Shown here piece by piece: positions 1 to 8,491 of a DNA stretch of 64,000 nt (its first letter is position 1; the number at the start of each line of letters is the position of its first letter). The notes under the pieces were generated by a model that saw nothing but the letters and a program-made list of their open reading frames with translations, was not told the origin of the DNA and ran no database searches. The position numbers were made by a program, and so were the translations under genes. The stretch covers positions 18,079 to 82,078 of the forward strand of contig NZ_LLWQ01000196.1 of NCBI RefSeq assembly GCF_001447385.1. Reading direction: 5' to 3'. The DNA comes from Paracoccus sp. MKU1 (GTDB taxonomy: Bacteria; Pseudomonadota; Alphaproteobacteria; Rhodobacterales; Rhodobacteraceae).

Positions 1-90
1 GACGATGCCCAGCATGGTGGCGTCGTCGCCCATCTTCCAGGCGCCATAGCCCTCGCCCAGATCGCTGTTCAGGTCGATGTTGCGGGTCAT
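1..90 (-). CDS. pxpA: 5-oxoprolinase subunit A (LamB/YcsF family), 5' end only
   Basis: The first 30 codons are present; the rest lies left of the window. The N-terminus reads [20 protein letters not shown], which contains the NxDLGEGxG signature of the LamB/YcsF family. PxpA works with PxpB and PxpC in ATP-dependent opening of 5-oxoproline to glutamate. A good ribosome binding site (GGAGG, about 5 bases upstream) supports the start. The gene follows the NRAMP-type transporter gene on the same strand after about 56 bases, so the two are probably co-transcribed. The same pairing is known in Bacillus subtilis (ycsF-ycsG). Family assignment is firm; the rest of the protein is not visible. Confidence 0.85.
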   Translation of the reverse strand, partial: MTRNIDLNSDLGEGYGAWKMGDDATMLGIV

Positions 91-146
91 GTGTTCCTCC
101 GGGACGTTGGGGCGGCGGGCCCGCGGGGGCCTGCCGCGATCATGGC

Positions 147-1382
147 TCAGGCGGCCAGGAAGGCAAAGATCGGGCCGATGGACTTGAAGCCCATATACCA
201 GGTCAGCGCGCAGACCACGGCGCTGGCGATCAGCAGCGGCCGGTTATAGACATGGCCGCCCATCAGGTCGGCCCGCGCGAAGCCGACATAGGTAAAGATC
301 GTCAGGCCGATGGGCAGGATCAGCCCGTTGAAGCCGCCGACGAAGACCAGGATGGCGGCCGGCGCGGTGCCCAGCGACAGATAGACCGCCAGCGAGATGG
401 CGATGAAGATCACCGTGGCGATGTTGCGGTCGCGGTCGCCCATGGTGCGGAAGGCGACCAGGAAGCTGACCGAGGTGTAGGCCGCGCCGATGACCGAGGT
501 GATGGCGGCAGCCCAGAAGATCAGGCCAAAGATGCGCATGCCCCATTCGCCCAGCACCACGGCAAAGGCCTGCGCGGCGGGGTTCGCGGCCTGGCCGGAC
601 AGGTCCAGCGTCACGCCCGAGGCGACGACGCCCAGGATGGCCAGGAACAGGATGAAGCGCATGACGCCCGTGACCGCGATCCCGGTCAGCGAGGCGCGGG
701 TGACGGCGGCAAGGTTCTGCTCGCCCACCAGCCCCTTGTCGAGCAGCCGGTGCGCGCCGGAATAGGTGATGTAGCCGCCGACAGTGCCGCCGACGATGGT
801 GGTGATAGTGGCGAAATCGACGATCTCGGGCAGCACCATCTGCCGCATCGCATCGCCAACCGGCGGGTTCGAGACCACGGCGACGACCAGCGTCATGCCG
901 ATCATCAGCAGGCCCAGCCCGATCAGCGACCGGTCGAGCAGCAGCCCGGCCCGGCGCGACAGGAAGATGCCGATGGCCAGGGCCGCCGACAGCGCGCCGC
1001 CGATCTTGGGCTCCAGCCCGAACATGGCGTTGAGGCCCAGCCCCGCCCCGGCGATGTTGCCGATGTTGAAGGCCAGCCCGCCGACCAGCACCAGCACCGC
1101 CAGCAGATAGCCCGCGCCGGGAATAGCCGCGTTCGCGGTGTCCGAGGCGTTGCGCCGGGTCAGCGCGGTGATGCGCCAGATATTCAGCTGCACCACGAAG
1201 TCGATCACGATCGAGGCGAGGATGGCAAAGGCGAAGGCGGCGCCCAGCTTTGCCGTGAAAGTCGCGGTCTGGGTGATGAAGCCCGGCCCGATGGCCGAGG
1301 TCGCCATCAGGAAGATCGCCGCCATGAAACCGCCGCGCGCGGCAGCCGAGGCGGCAGAGGGGGAGGTGACGGATTCGGCCAT
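147..1382 (-). CDS. NRAMP-family membrane transporter
   Basis: A polytopic membrane protein of 411 residues with about eleven hydrophobic segments. It opens with a [18 protein letters not shown] stretch typical of the NRAMP/YcsG branch of the LeuT-fold transporters. The start is set at an internal ATG preceded by AGGAGC about 6 bases upstream; the frame is open for 21 more codons but has no ribosome binding site there. Classical members import Mn2+ or Fe2+. The YcsG-type branch is found beside LamB/YcsF genes, so a role linked to oxoproline or a related organic acid is possible; that is inference from context. The gene is divergent from a GntR regulator. Confidence 0.8.
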   Translation of the reverse strand: MAESVTSPSAASAAARGGFMAAIFLMATSAIGPGFITQTATFTAKLGAAFAFAILASIVIDFVVQLNIWRITALTRRNASDTANAAIPGAGYLLAVLVLVGGLAFNIGNIAGAGLGLNAMFGLEPKIGGALSAALAIGIFLSRRAGLLLDRSLIGLGLLMIGMTLVVAVVSNPPVGDAMRQMVLPEIVDFATITTIVGGTVGGYITYSGAHRLLDKGLVGEQNLAAVTRASLTGIAVTGVMRFILFLAILGVVASGVTLDLSGQAANPAAQAFAVVLGEWGMRIFGLIFWAAAITSVIGAAYTSVSFLVAFRTMGDRDRNIATVIFIAISLAVYLSLGTAPAAILVFVGGFNGLILPIGLTIFTYVGFARADLMGGHVYNRPLLIASAVVCALTWYMGFKSIGPIFAFLAA

Positions 1383-1483
1383 CAGTCTGCTCCTGCTGCA
1401 AGGGTGGAGTGCGTCTTGGGAATGGCTCGACTGTGAATTCAACAAGACAATCCGTCAACGATAATTTGACATGCATGATTAAA

Positions 1484-1494
1484 TTGTTGAACAA
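1484..1494. promoter_or_regulatory. Candidate operator, palindrome TTGTTGAACAA
   Basis: A perfect 11-base palindrome with a central G lies in the 323-base AT-richer gap between the divergent NRAMP and GntR genes. A related half site (TTCAACAAG) occurs about 50 bases away, next to a GAATTC. Short AT-rich dyads of this form are common targets of FCD-type GntR regulators. Binding by the adjacent regulator is inferred. Nothing else coding-like was seen in this gap. Confidence 0.35.
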
Positions 1495-1705
1495 AGTATG
1501 ATAAAAGCAGGGATAATCTGTGCGGATCATGGGCAGTCCGGCGGCTTCCTGCCCGCTCATGGGGCGGCGATGGTCCCTGCAAGGCGCCGGAAAAGCCGGC
1601 GAATCGGCGCGGCACGCCTTGCCTGCCCCGGGCCTCTCGGCCAAGATCGCCCGACCCCTGACGTTCGAGCCATGATCCCCGCCCATGACCAAGGAACCTG
1701 CCGCG

Positions 1706-2374
1706 ATGGCGGACCCCCGCGAACCCGCCCCCAGTCCCGCCGCCAGCCTTGCCGAAGGCGTCGCCGCCCGGCTGCGCGACCAGGTCACCGGCGGCGCGCT
1801 GGTGCCCGGCCAGCGCCTGTCCGAGGCGCGGCTGGCGGCCGAGCTGGACATCTCGCGCAATACGCTGCGCGAGGTGTTCCGCCTGCTCACGCGCGAGGGC
1901 ATCCTGCGGCACGAGCCGAACCGGGGCGTCTTCGTCGCCGTGCCCTCGATGGCCTCGATCCTCGACATCTACCGGGTGCGCCGGCTGATCGAGGTGCCGG
2001 CCCTGGCCCAGGCCTGGCCCGGCCATGCCGCCGTGGCCCGGATGCGCGCCGCCGTCGAGCGGGCCGGGGCGCTGCAAGCCATCCCCGACTGGCGCGGCGT
2101 CGGCAGCGCCAACATGGAGTTCCACGCCGCCATCGTGGCGCTGACCGACAGCCCGCGGCTGATCCAGTTCTTCACCCAGATCATCGCCGAGCTGCGGCTG
2201 GCCTTCGGCCTGCTGGACAGCCCCGAGCTGCTGCACCGCCCCTATATCTCGCGCAATGCCGAGATTCTGGGCAGGCTGGAGGCCGGCGACCCGGCCGGCG
2301 CTGCCCGGATGCTGGAAGATTACCTGACCCAATCCGAGCGCGCCGTGCTGGAGGCCTTTGCCCGGCTGGGCTGA
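1706..2374 (+). CDS. GntR-family transcriptional regulator (FadR/FCD subfamily)
   Basis: A protein of about 222 residues. An N-terminal winged helix (LRDQVTGGALVPGQRLSEARLA region, then SRNTLREVFRLLTREG) is the standard GntR DNA-binding fold. The C-terminal all-helical FCD domain has conserved metal or ligand residues such as the NMEFHAAI segment. The start chosen has AAGGAA nine bases upstream; an in-frame ATG 21 bases earlier (1685) lacks one. It is divergent from the NRAMP-pxpA pair and probably represses that pair and itself. The effector is unknown. Confidence 0.88.
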   Translation: MADPREPAPSPAASLAEGVAARLRDQVTGGALVPGQRLSEARLAAELDISRNTLREVFRLLTREGILRHEPNRGVFVAVPSMASILDIYRVRRLIEVPALAQAWPGHAAVARMRAAVERAGALQAIPDWRGVGSANMEFHAAIVALTDSPRLIQFFTQIIAELRLAFGLLDSPELLHRPYISRNAEILGRLEAGDPAGAARMLEDYLTQSERAVLEAFARLG

Positions 2375-2480
2375 CGATGCCGCAGCTCAGCCTTTCCGGG
2401 GACTTGCAACCTGCCCGTTCCTGCGACAATTAGGCGCATCGGAAGCCCGTTTTGCGGGCAGGCGCGAAGGACAAGCTCGG

Positions 2481-3665
2481 ATGACCAGACCGGCCGGGGC
2501 CGTGCTGCACCAGATCACGCAGGCCCTCGGCCCGGCGATCGCGCCCGGCTCTGCGCGCGAGGCGCTGCGGGCGGGGATCGGCGCGCTGGTGGGGCTGGGC
2601 GTCTCGGGCCTGTTCCTGCTGTCGCCGGCGACCGACCTGCGGCTGGGGCTTTACATGATCGCGCCCTTCGGCGCGACCTCGGTGCTGGTCTTCGCGGTGC
2701 CGAACAGCCCGCTGGCCCAGCCCTGGTCGGCGGTGGTCGGCAATTGCATCGCCGCCACCGTCGGGGTGCTGGCCTGCATGCTGACGCCGCATTCGGCGCT
2801 TTGCGTGGCGCTGGCGGTAGGGCTCAGCATCACCGCGATGATTCTCTTGCGCGCCGTGCATCCGCCGGCCGGCGCGGTCGCCATGACCGCCGCGCTGAAC
2901 CCCGAGGCGATCCGCGAACTGGGCTTTCACTTCGTGCTGGCGCCGGTGCTGGCCGGCACGCTGGCGCTGGTCGGCTTTGCCATGATCTATGCCCGGCTGA
3001 CGGGAAGGCGCTATCCTTTCCGCCAGTTCGACGAGCCGGGCCCGCACGGCACCGCCGACCATCCGGCGATGGAGCGGTTGGGCCTGTCCAGGGAGGAACT
3101 GACCGAGATCCTGCAACGCTATCGCCAGTCGCTGAACCTGGGCGTCGAGGATCTGGCCCGGCTGATCGGCGCCGCCGAATTGCAAGCCGCCACCCATCGC
3201 ACCGGGCCGCTGACCGCGGCGGACGTGATGTCGCGCGACCTGGTCACCGTCGGCCCGCAGACCCGGCTGGTGCGCGTCGCCGACATCTTCCGCAAGCACG
3301 GCTTCACCTCGCTGCCGGTGGTCGAGAACGGCGACCATTTCCTGGGCGTGATCTTCCAGCTGCATCTGATCCGCCGTGCCCGCGACGACGCCTTTCGCCA
3401 CGACCGCCGGTTTTCCGTCGCCATGTCGGACCTGCTGACCCCCAGGCGCGGCATGCCGACCCGTGCGCGCGAGATCATGCAGACCGACCCGCCGCATGTC
3501 GCGCCCGACACGCCCATCGGGGCGCTGCTGCCGATGCTGGCCTCGGGCGAATGCGACGCGGTGCCGGTGCTGGACGGGCCGCGCATCGTCGGCATCGTCA
3601 CCCAGACCGACCTGATCTCGGCCCTGGCCCGGCAAAGCCTGCGGCAGGACCTGCCGGCGCATTGA
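2481..3665 (+). CDS. HPP-family membrane protein with two CBS domains
   Basis: A protein of 394 residues. The first half holds four or five transmembrane segments with the HPP signature (AVHPPAGAVAMTAALNP). The second half is a tandem CBS pair, beginning TAADVMSRDLVTVGPQTRL and later MQTDPPHVAPDTPIGALL. HPP proteins are inner-membrane proteins, some implicated in nitrite transport; CBS pairs usually sense adenine nucleotides. The start is an ATG with AAGGA about 12 bases upstream rather than the far upstream ATG at 2358, which would overlap the GntR gene. It appears monocistronic. The transported substrate is not known. Confidence 0.85.
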   Translation: MTRPAGAVLHQITQALGPAIAPGSAREALRAGIGALVGLGVSGLFLLSPATDLRLGLYMIAPFGATSVLVFAVPNSPLAQPWSAVVGNCIAATVGVLACMLTPHSALCVALAVGLSITAMILLRAVHPPAGAVAMTAALNPEAIRELGFHFVLAPVLAGTLALVGFAMIYARLTGRRYPFRQFDEPGPHGTADHPAMERLGLSREELTEILQRYRQSLNLGVEDLARLIGAAELQAATHRTGPLTAADVMSRDLVTVGPQTRLVRVADIFRKHGFTSLPVVENGDHFLGVIFQLHLIRRARDDAFRHDRRFSVAMSDLLTPRRGMPTRAREIMQTDPPHVAPDTPIGALLPMLASGECDAVPVLDGPRIVGIVTQTDLISALARQSLRQDLPAH

Positions 3666-3753
3666 ACATGCCGATAACGACAGGCCGCGCCGCATTGCGG
3701 AAAGCGGCCGGGCAGGGATAGGTTTCCTTGACCGGAACAACCCTGAGGGAATC

Positions 3754-4716
3754 ATGACCCGTCCCACGCTGGGCGCCGTGGCGATCGGCCGCAACGAGGG
3801 CGAGCGGCTGAAAGCCTGCCTGCGCTCGCTGGTGCCGCTTTGCGAACGGGTGGTCTATGTGGACAGCGGCTCGCGCGACGACAGCGTCGCCTTTGCCCGC
3901 AACCTCGGCGTCGCCGTGGTCGAGCTGGACAGCTCGGTTCCCTTCACCGCCGCCCGCGCCCGCAATGCGGGGGCAGAGGCGCTGCTGGCCGGGGGCGATC
4001 TGGATCTGGTGCAGTTCGTCGACGGCGACTGCCGGGTCGAGCCCGGCTGGCTGGAGGCCGGCATCGCCGCCATGCAGGACGACCCGGGGCTGGGCCTCGT
4101 CACCGGCTGGCGCTCCGAGATCCACCCCACGGCCACGGTCTACAACCAGATGTGCGAGGTGGACTGGCACCGGCCCGCCGGCCCCATCGTGGCCTGCGGC
4201 GGCGACATGATGGTGCGCGTCGCGGCCTTTCGCCAGGTCGGCGGCTTCGACCCGGCGGTGATCGCCGCCGAGGATGACGAATTCTGCCTGCGCCTCGGCA
4301 AGGCGGGCTGGAAGCTGCTGCGCCTGCCGGTGCAGATGACCTGGCATGACGCGGACATGACCCGCTTTGGCCAATGGTGGCAGCGCACCATCCGCAACGG
4401 CCACGGCTTCGCGCAGGTGGGCCGCATGCACCCGCCGCATTTCAAGCGCGAGCAGATGCGGGTCTGGGTCTATGGGCTGGCGCTGCCGCTGCTTTTCCTG
4501 CTGGGGCTGTTTACCAGCCTCTGGCTTTCGCTGGCGGTGCTGGGGCTTTACGCATTGTCCTTCTGGAAGACCCTCAAGGGGCTGAAGGGCCAGCCGATGG
4601 CGGCGAAACAGGCCGCGCTGCTGACGCTGGCCAAGATCCCCAACCTCCTGGGAATGCTGACATATTTCCGTCGCCGCCAGCGGGGCGACGCCATGCATAT
4701 TATCGAGTATAAATAG
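3754..4716 (+). CDS. Glycosyltransferase family 2, membrane-associated
   Basis: A protein of 320 residues with a GT-A fold. The N-terminus has the family-2 nucleotide-sugar pocket (VAIGRNEG, then YVDSGSRDDSV), and FVDGDCRVEPGWL carries the DxD-like metal site. A hydrophobic pair of segments near residues 235-270 suggests anchoring in the inner membrane. The downstream fused oxidoreductase-epimerase starts nine bases after the stop, so the two form a transcription unit, probably for a surface polysaccharide or glycolipid. Sugar donor and acceptor cannot be read from the sequence. Confidence 0.87.
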   Translation: MTRPTLGAVAIGRNEGERLKACLRSLVPLCERVVYVDSGSRDDSVAFARNLGVAVVELDSSVPFTAARARNAGAEALLAGGDLDLVQFVDGDCRVEPGWLEAGIAAMQDDPGLGLVTGWRSEIHPTATVYNQMCEVDWHRPAGPIVACGGDMMVRVAAFRQVGGFDPAVIAAEDDEFCLRLGKAGWKLLRLPVQMTWHDADMTRFGQWWQRTIRNGHGFAQVGRMHPPHFKREQMRVWVYGLALPLLFLLGLFTSLWLSLAVLGLYALSFWKTLKGLKGQPMAAKQAALLTLAKIPNLLGMLTYFRRRQRGDAMHIIEYK

Positions 4717-4725
4717 GAGCTTGCC

Positions 4726-6810
4726 ATGACCTCGGACCTGCGCGTCGCCATTCTGGGGGCCGGCTACATCGCCTCGTGGCATGCCGATGCGATCAAGGCC
4801 GCGCCGGGCGCGCGGCTGGTCGCGGTCTGCGATCCCGCCCGCGACGCGGCCGAGGCGCTGGCCGCCAGCCATGGCGTCGCCGCCTTTGCCGACCTGGACC
4901 AGATGATCGCGGCCGGGATCTGCGACGTGGTGCATATCCTGACGCCGCCGAACCTGCACCGTGACCTGGCGGTCGAATGCCTGAACGCCGGCCTGCATGT
5001 GCTGGTCGAAAAGCCCGTGGCGCTGTCTGTCGCCGAGATCGACGAGATGGAAGCGGCCGCCACGGCCGCCGGCCGCCAGCTTGGCGCCTGCCACAATTTC
5101 CTGGGCCTGCCCGGTTACGAGCGGCTGAAGCGGGCGGTGCGGGCGGGCGATCTGGGCCTGGTCTCCAGCGCGCAGATCAACTGGTCGCTGCCGCTGGTGC
5201 CGCTGCGCTCGGGGCCCTATGGGCTGTGGATGCTGCGCGAAACGCGGAACCTGCTCTTGGAGCTTGGCCCGCACCCCTTCTCCTTCGCCGTGGACCTGTT
5301 CGGCCCGCTGGAGGTCGAGCATGTCAGCCTGGGCCAATGGATCACCCTGCCCGGCGGCGAGCAGCGGCCGCAAAGCTGGCGCATCCTGGCCCGCGCCGGC
5401 AAGGTGGACGTGACCATCGCCCTGTCGCTGGTCGAGACCTTCGACGACCGCTCGGTCAGCTTGCGCGGCTCATCCGGCATGGCGCGGCTGGACTATGCGG
5501 CGGATGCGCTGGTGCTGACGCGCGACAATACCGCCGATCTGGTGCTGAACCCGCTGGTCAAGGAACTGTCCCGCGCCGGGGCGCATCTGCGCGAAGGGGC
5601 GCGGAACGCCTTGCGCCAAGCCGCCTCGCTGAACCAGAAAAGCCCCTATGGGCTCAGCTTCCGCGCCACCATCGCGGCCTTCTACGACGGCATCCGCGCC
5701 GCGCGGCCCGACCCGCGCTTTGCGCCCGCCTCGGCCCGCGCGGTGATGCGGGGGGTCGAGGATGCGCTGGTCCGCCTGCCCGCCCTGCCCCCGGTCCCGG
5801 CCCGGCCTGTGGGCACGCCGCGGCCGCGCGTCATGGTGATCGGCGGCACCGGCTTCATCGGCCGCAACCTGACCCGGCGGCTGGTCCAGCGCGGCCACGA
5901 CGTGCGGGTGCTGTCGCGCGGACGCAACGGTCCCTTTCCCGACATCGCCGACCATGTCGAGACGCTAGCCGTGTCGATGCGCGACGAGGACGGGCTGGCC
6001 CAAGCCATGCAGGGCATGGATTGCGTCTTCAACCTGGCGAAATCCACCGACAAGAGCTGGCAGGCGGCGCTGGAAAACGACGTGGCCACGACCGAGCGCA
6101 TCGGCCGCGCCGCGATCCGCGCCGGCGTCGGGCGGCTGGTCCATACCGGCACCATCGCCTCCTACGACATGTCGGACCCCGCCCGCACCATCACCGAGGC
6201 GACCGGTTTCGGCGCCATGGACAGCCGCAACATCTATGCGCGGTCCAAGGCCGAGGGCGAGCGCCGGCTGATCGCCATGCAGGCGCAGGGCCTGCGGCTG
6301 GCGATCGCGCGGCCCGGCATCGTGCTGGGCGACGGCGGCCCCTTGCAGCATTGGGGCATCGGCCGCTGGCACGGCGCCGGGGCGGTCCGGCTGTGGGGCA
6401 ACGGCCGCAACATCCTGCCCTTCGTGCTGGCCGACGACGTCTCGGACGGGCTGATCGCCATGATGGAGCGCGACGAGGCCATCGGCGAAAGCTTCAACCT
6501 GATCGGCGAGCCGATGTTCTCGGGCCGCGACTATTTCGACGCCATCCATCGCCGCACCGGGGCGCGGCTGAAGGTCAGCGGTTCGAACCTGACCGCGCTC
6601 TGGGCGGTCGATGCGGTCAAGCAGGGGCTGAAGCGCCATGCCCTGCGCCGCAAGGGCACAGCGCCGGCCTCGCTGGCGGACTGGAAGTCGCGCGGGCATC
6701 TGTCGCCTTTCGACAATGCCAAGCCCAAGCGCCTGCTGGGCTGGGCGCCCGAGGCCGACCGGGACGCCTTCTGGCGCCGCGCCATCGACGAGGCGCACCT
6801 GTTCTGGTGA
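4726..6810 (+). CDS. Fused Gfo/Idh/MocA oxidoreductase and NAD-dependent epimerase/dehydratase
   Basis: A single 694-residue frame joins two enzymes. Residues 1 to about 355 form a Gfo/Idh/MocA oxidoreductase: the nucleotide-binding motif GAGYIASWHADA at the N-terminus and the catalytic-loop motif VEKPVAL near residue 96. Residues from about 368 are a second Rossmann domain (VIGGTGFIGRNLTRRL) of the extended SDR type, with IYARSKAEGE supplying the YxxxK pair. A proline-rich linker separates them and no stop or frameshift is seen. The fusion suggests successive oxidation and epimerisation, or channelling, on a sugar handled by the upstream glycosyltransferase. The exact reaction is unknown. 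Confidence 0.85.
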   Translation: MTSDLRVAILGAGYIASWHADAIKAAPGARLVAVCDPARDAAEALAASHGVAAFADLDQMIAAGICDVVHILTPPNLHRDLAVECLNAGLHVLVEKPVALSVAEIDEMEAAATAAGRQLGACHNFLGLPGYERLKRAVRAGDLGLVSSAQINWSLPLVPLRSGPYGLWMLRETRNLLLELGPHPFSFAVDLFGPLEVEHVSLGQWITLPGGEQRPQSWRILARAGKVDVTIALSLVETFDDRSVSLRGSSGMARLDYAADALVLTRDNTADLVLNPLVKELSRAGAHLREGARNALRQAASLNQKSPYGLSFRATIAAFYDGIRAARPDPRFAPASARAVMRGVEDALVRLPALPPVPARPVGTPRPRVMVIGGTGFIGRNLTRRLVQRGHDVRVLSRGRNGPFPDIADHVETLAVSMRDEDGLAQAMQGMDCVFNLAKSTDKSWQAALENDVATTERIGRAAIRAGVGRLVHTGTIASYDMSDPARTITEATGFGAMDSRNIYARSKAEGERRLIAMQAQGLRLAIARPGIVLGDGGPLQHWGIGRWHGAGAVRLWGNGRNILPFVLADDVSDGLIAMMERDEAIGESFNLIGEPMFSGRDYFDAIHRRTGARLKVSGSNLTALWAVDAVKQGLKRHALRRKGTAPASLADWKSRGHLSPFDNAKPKRLLGWAPEADRDAFWRRAIDEAHLFW

Positions 6811-7323
6811 TCAGATCAGGCCGTCCAGAAGCAGGAAACCCGGCAGCCAGCCGGTGAAGATCCCGGCCAGCAGCGTGACCCAGGCGGTCTGCCGCTGGAT
6901 CGGGCGACCAAGCGCCAGCAGCAGGAAATACATGAGCCACAGCACGCCCCAGACGGCCCAGTTCGCCGCCAGCCACAGCTCGGTCGCGGACCTCGCCGCC
7001 GCCAGCGCGCGCAGGAACACCGGCACGGTCGTCACCGCCACGAACAGGCTGAACCAGCCCAGGCCGCGACCATCCGCACCGCTGAGCCGGTTATAGGCGA
7101 CCCACAGATAGGTGGTGCAGAACAGCAGGCTCAGCGCGCCGTTGCGGATGCTGGCCGCGCTGGCGCCATCGCCGAAGGCGTCATGCAGCACCGCCGCGCC
7201 CGAAACCAGCGCGGTGACGACGTTGATGACGACGATCTCGCGATCGGCGATCCGGCCCAGCAGCCAAAGGCCGTTGAGAAACAGCACGGCTCCGACATAG
7301 AACAGCACGAACCCGGTAAGCAT
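6811..7323 (-). CDS. AmiS/UreI-family channel protein
   Basis: A 170-residue protein with six or seven transmembrane segments. It begins MLTGFVLFYVGAVLFLNGLW, the AmiS/UreI hallmark, and ends in paired hydrophobic helices. Relatives are proton-gated urea channels (UreI) or short-chain amide channels (AmiS). The start at 7323 has a near-perfect AGGAGGT site about 5 bases upstream; the frame is open for 23 more codons but without such a site. No urease or amidase gene is adjacent. The stop codon directly abuts the stop of the convergent fused gene. Confidence 0.85.
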   Translation of the reverse strand: MLTGFVLFYVGAVLFLNGLWLLGRIADREIVVINVVTALVSGAAVLHDAFGDGASAASIRNGALSLLFCTTYLWVAYNRLSGADGRGLGWFSLFVAVTTVPVFLRALAAARSATELWLAANWAVWGVLWLMYFLLLALGRPIQRQTAWVTLLAGIFTGWLPGFLLLDGLI

Positions 7324-7440
7324 CAGACCTCCTGCGCAAGCCTGACCGCGGTTCGGGCAGTTGCCCGGAATGCGATCAGCCATGCCTGCCAAGAGGGCAG
7401 AATCGGCGCCGGATCAATGGGAATATTTTCAATAATCCGT

Positions 7441-7461
7441 AAAATCAGAATTTTGATTCTG
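7441..7461 (-). terminator. Probable Rho-independent terminator after the SGNH gene
   Basis: On the minus strand, CAGAAT and ATTCTG arms (6 bp, 4-base loop) are followed by ATTTT, starting a few bases beyond the stop codon at 7467. The stem is short, so termination may be partial. Confidence 0.45.
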
Positions 7462-7466
7462 CACGG

Positions 7467-8402
7467 TTACAGCCCGGTCAGCGGGTTTGTGCTGACAACC
7501 TCCCACACCACCTCCTGCATGCGCCGCGCCAACTCGGGCGTGGGCGCGTCGGCGGGACTGCCATCGGCGCGCATCAGTTCATGTGGCAGGCCGACCGGGC
7601 TTTGGCCGTAAAGCACCGCGTAATGGGTCAGCGCCACCAGATAGACGCCCAGGTCGTTCGGGTGGATGGTGTCGAGCGTGCCGTCCGGGCTGCGGGCGAA
7701 CAGGTCCTCGCGCGATGCCAGCTCGGCGATGCCGCCCTTGGCCTCGGCCTCGGCCACCAGCCGGGCCATGACCTGCCCCACGGGGATCAGCCAGACCGGC
7801 TTGCCGGCGGCACGCGCGGCGGGCCAGAGCAGGCCGGGCTTCCACATCGTCTCCAGATCGTCGGGCAGCCGCGCCAGCCAGTCCGGCTGGTCGTCCAGCG
7901 CGTGCCAGCTTTCGTAAAGGAAGATCTCGCCGCCGGGATTGCCTGCCGCCGCCTCGGCCGCCCATTTCCCGGCATAGAGGCGGCTTTCCTTGTATTGGAT
8001 CGCATCCTTCAGCCGCACCATCTCGGTCATGACGAAGGCGTCGTAATCGCCGCTTTGCAGCGCCTGATGCGCGTCGCGGTAACGGGGCGTGGCGTTTTCC
8101 TGATCGAAGCCATTGACCGCTTCGCGGCCCTGGAAATGCTCGCGCAGCGCCGTGCCCCAGCCCAGTTGCAGCGCATAATCGTGCCCGGCCAGTTGCGCCA
8201 GCATGGCCGGCATGTCGCGCCCGACCAGGCTGTGACCCAGGTGATAGACCCGCAGCGGTCCCTGCGGCGGCACCCGGCCGGCCTGGTAAAGCGCCTGCAC
8301 ATCGGCGCCATCGTCCTGCACCGCCCAGGCCCTTTGCACATGGCGCCAATAGAACAGCGCCGCCAGCGCGACGACGATCAGCAGGGCAAGCAGGTAACGC
8401 AT
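7467..8402 (-). CDS. SGNH-hydrolase-like membrane-anchored protein of unknown function
   Basis: A 311-residue protein with a single N-terminal hydrophobic helix (MRYLLALLIVVALAALFYW) acting as signal anchor, so the body should be periplasmic. A GHSLVG segment near residue 57 looks like the block I nucleophile region of SGNH/GDSL hydrolases. A late TIHPND segment, preceded by Asp, matches the block V DxxH pair. No family name is recognised with confidence. The start is the ATG with GAGGA upstream. If it is an SGNH enzyme, an esterase or deacetylase acting on envelope glycans would fit; that is inference. Confidence 0.65.
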   Translation of the reverse strand: MRYLLALLIVVALAALFYWRHVQRAWAVQDDGADVQALYQAGRVPPQGPLRVYHLGHSLVGRDMPAMLAQLAGHDYALQLGWGTALREHFQGREAVNGFDQENATPRYRDAHQALQSGDYDAFVMTEMVRLKDAIQYKESRLYAGKWAAEAAAGNPGGEIFLYESWHALDDQPDWLARLPDDLETMWKPGLLWPAARAAGKPVWLIPVGQVMARLVAEAEAKGGIAELASREDLFARSPDGTLDTIHPNDLGVYLVALTHYAVLYGQSPVGLPHELMRADGSPADAPTPELARRMQEVVWEVVSTNPLTGL

Positions 8403-8438
8403 GACTGTCCTCGTTCCGAACCACCGGGACAGACATAA

Positions 8439-8470
8439 CAAAAAGGCCGCCGCCTCGAAAGGCGGCGGCC
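8439..8470 (-). terminator. Strong Rho-independent terminator after the DUF475 gene
   Basis: A perfect 10-bp GGCCGCCGCC stem with a 6-base loop is followed on the minus strand by TTTTTGTT. It lies 22 bases beyond the stop of the DUF475 gene and before the start of the SGNH gene, separating the two units. Confidence 0.85.
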
Positions 8471-8491
8471 GTTCCTGTCGCTTCGGTGGAC

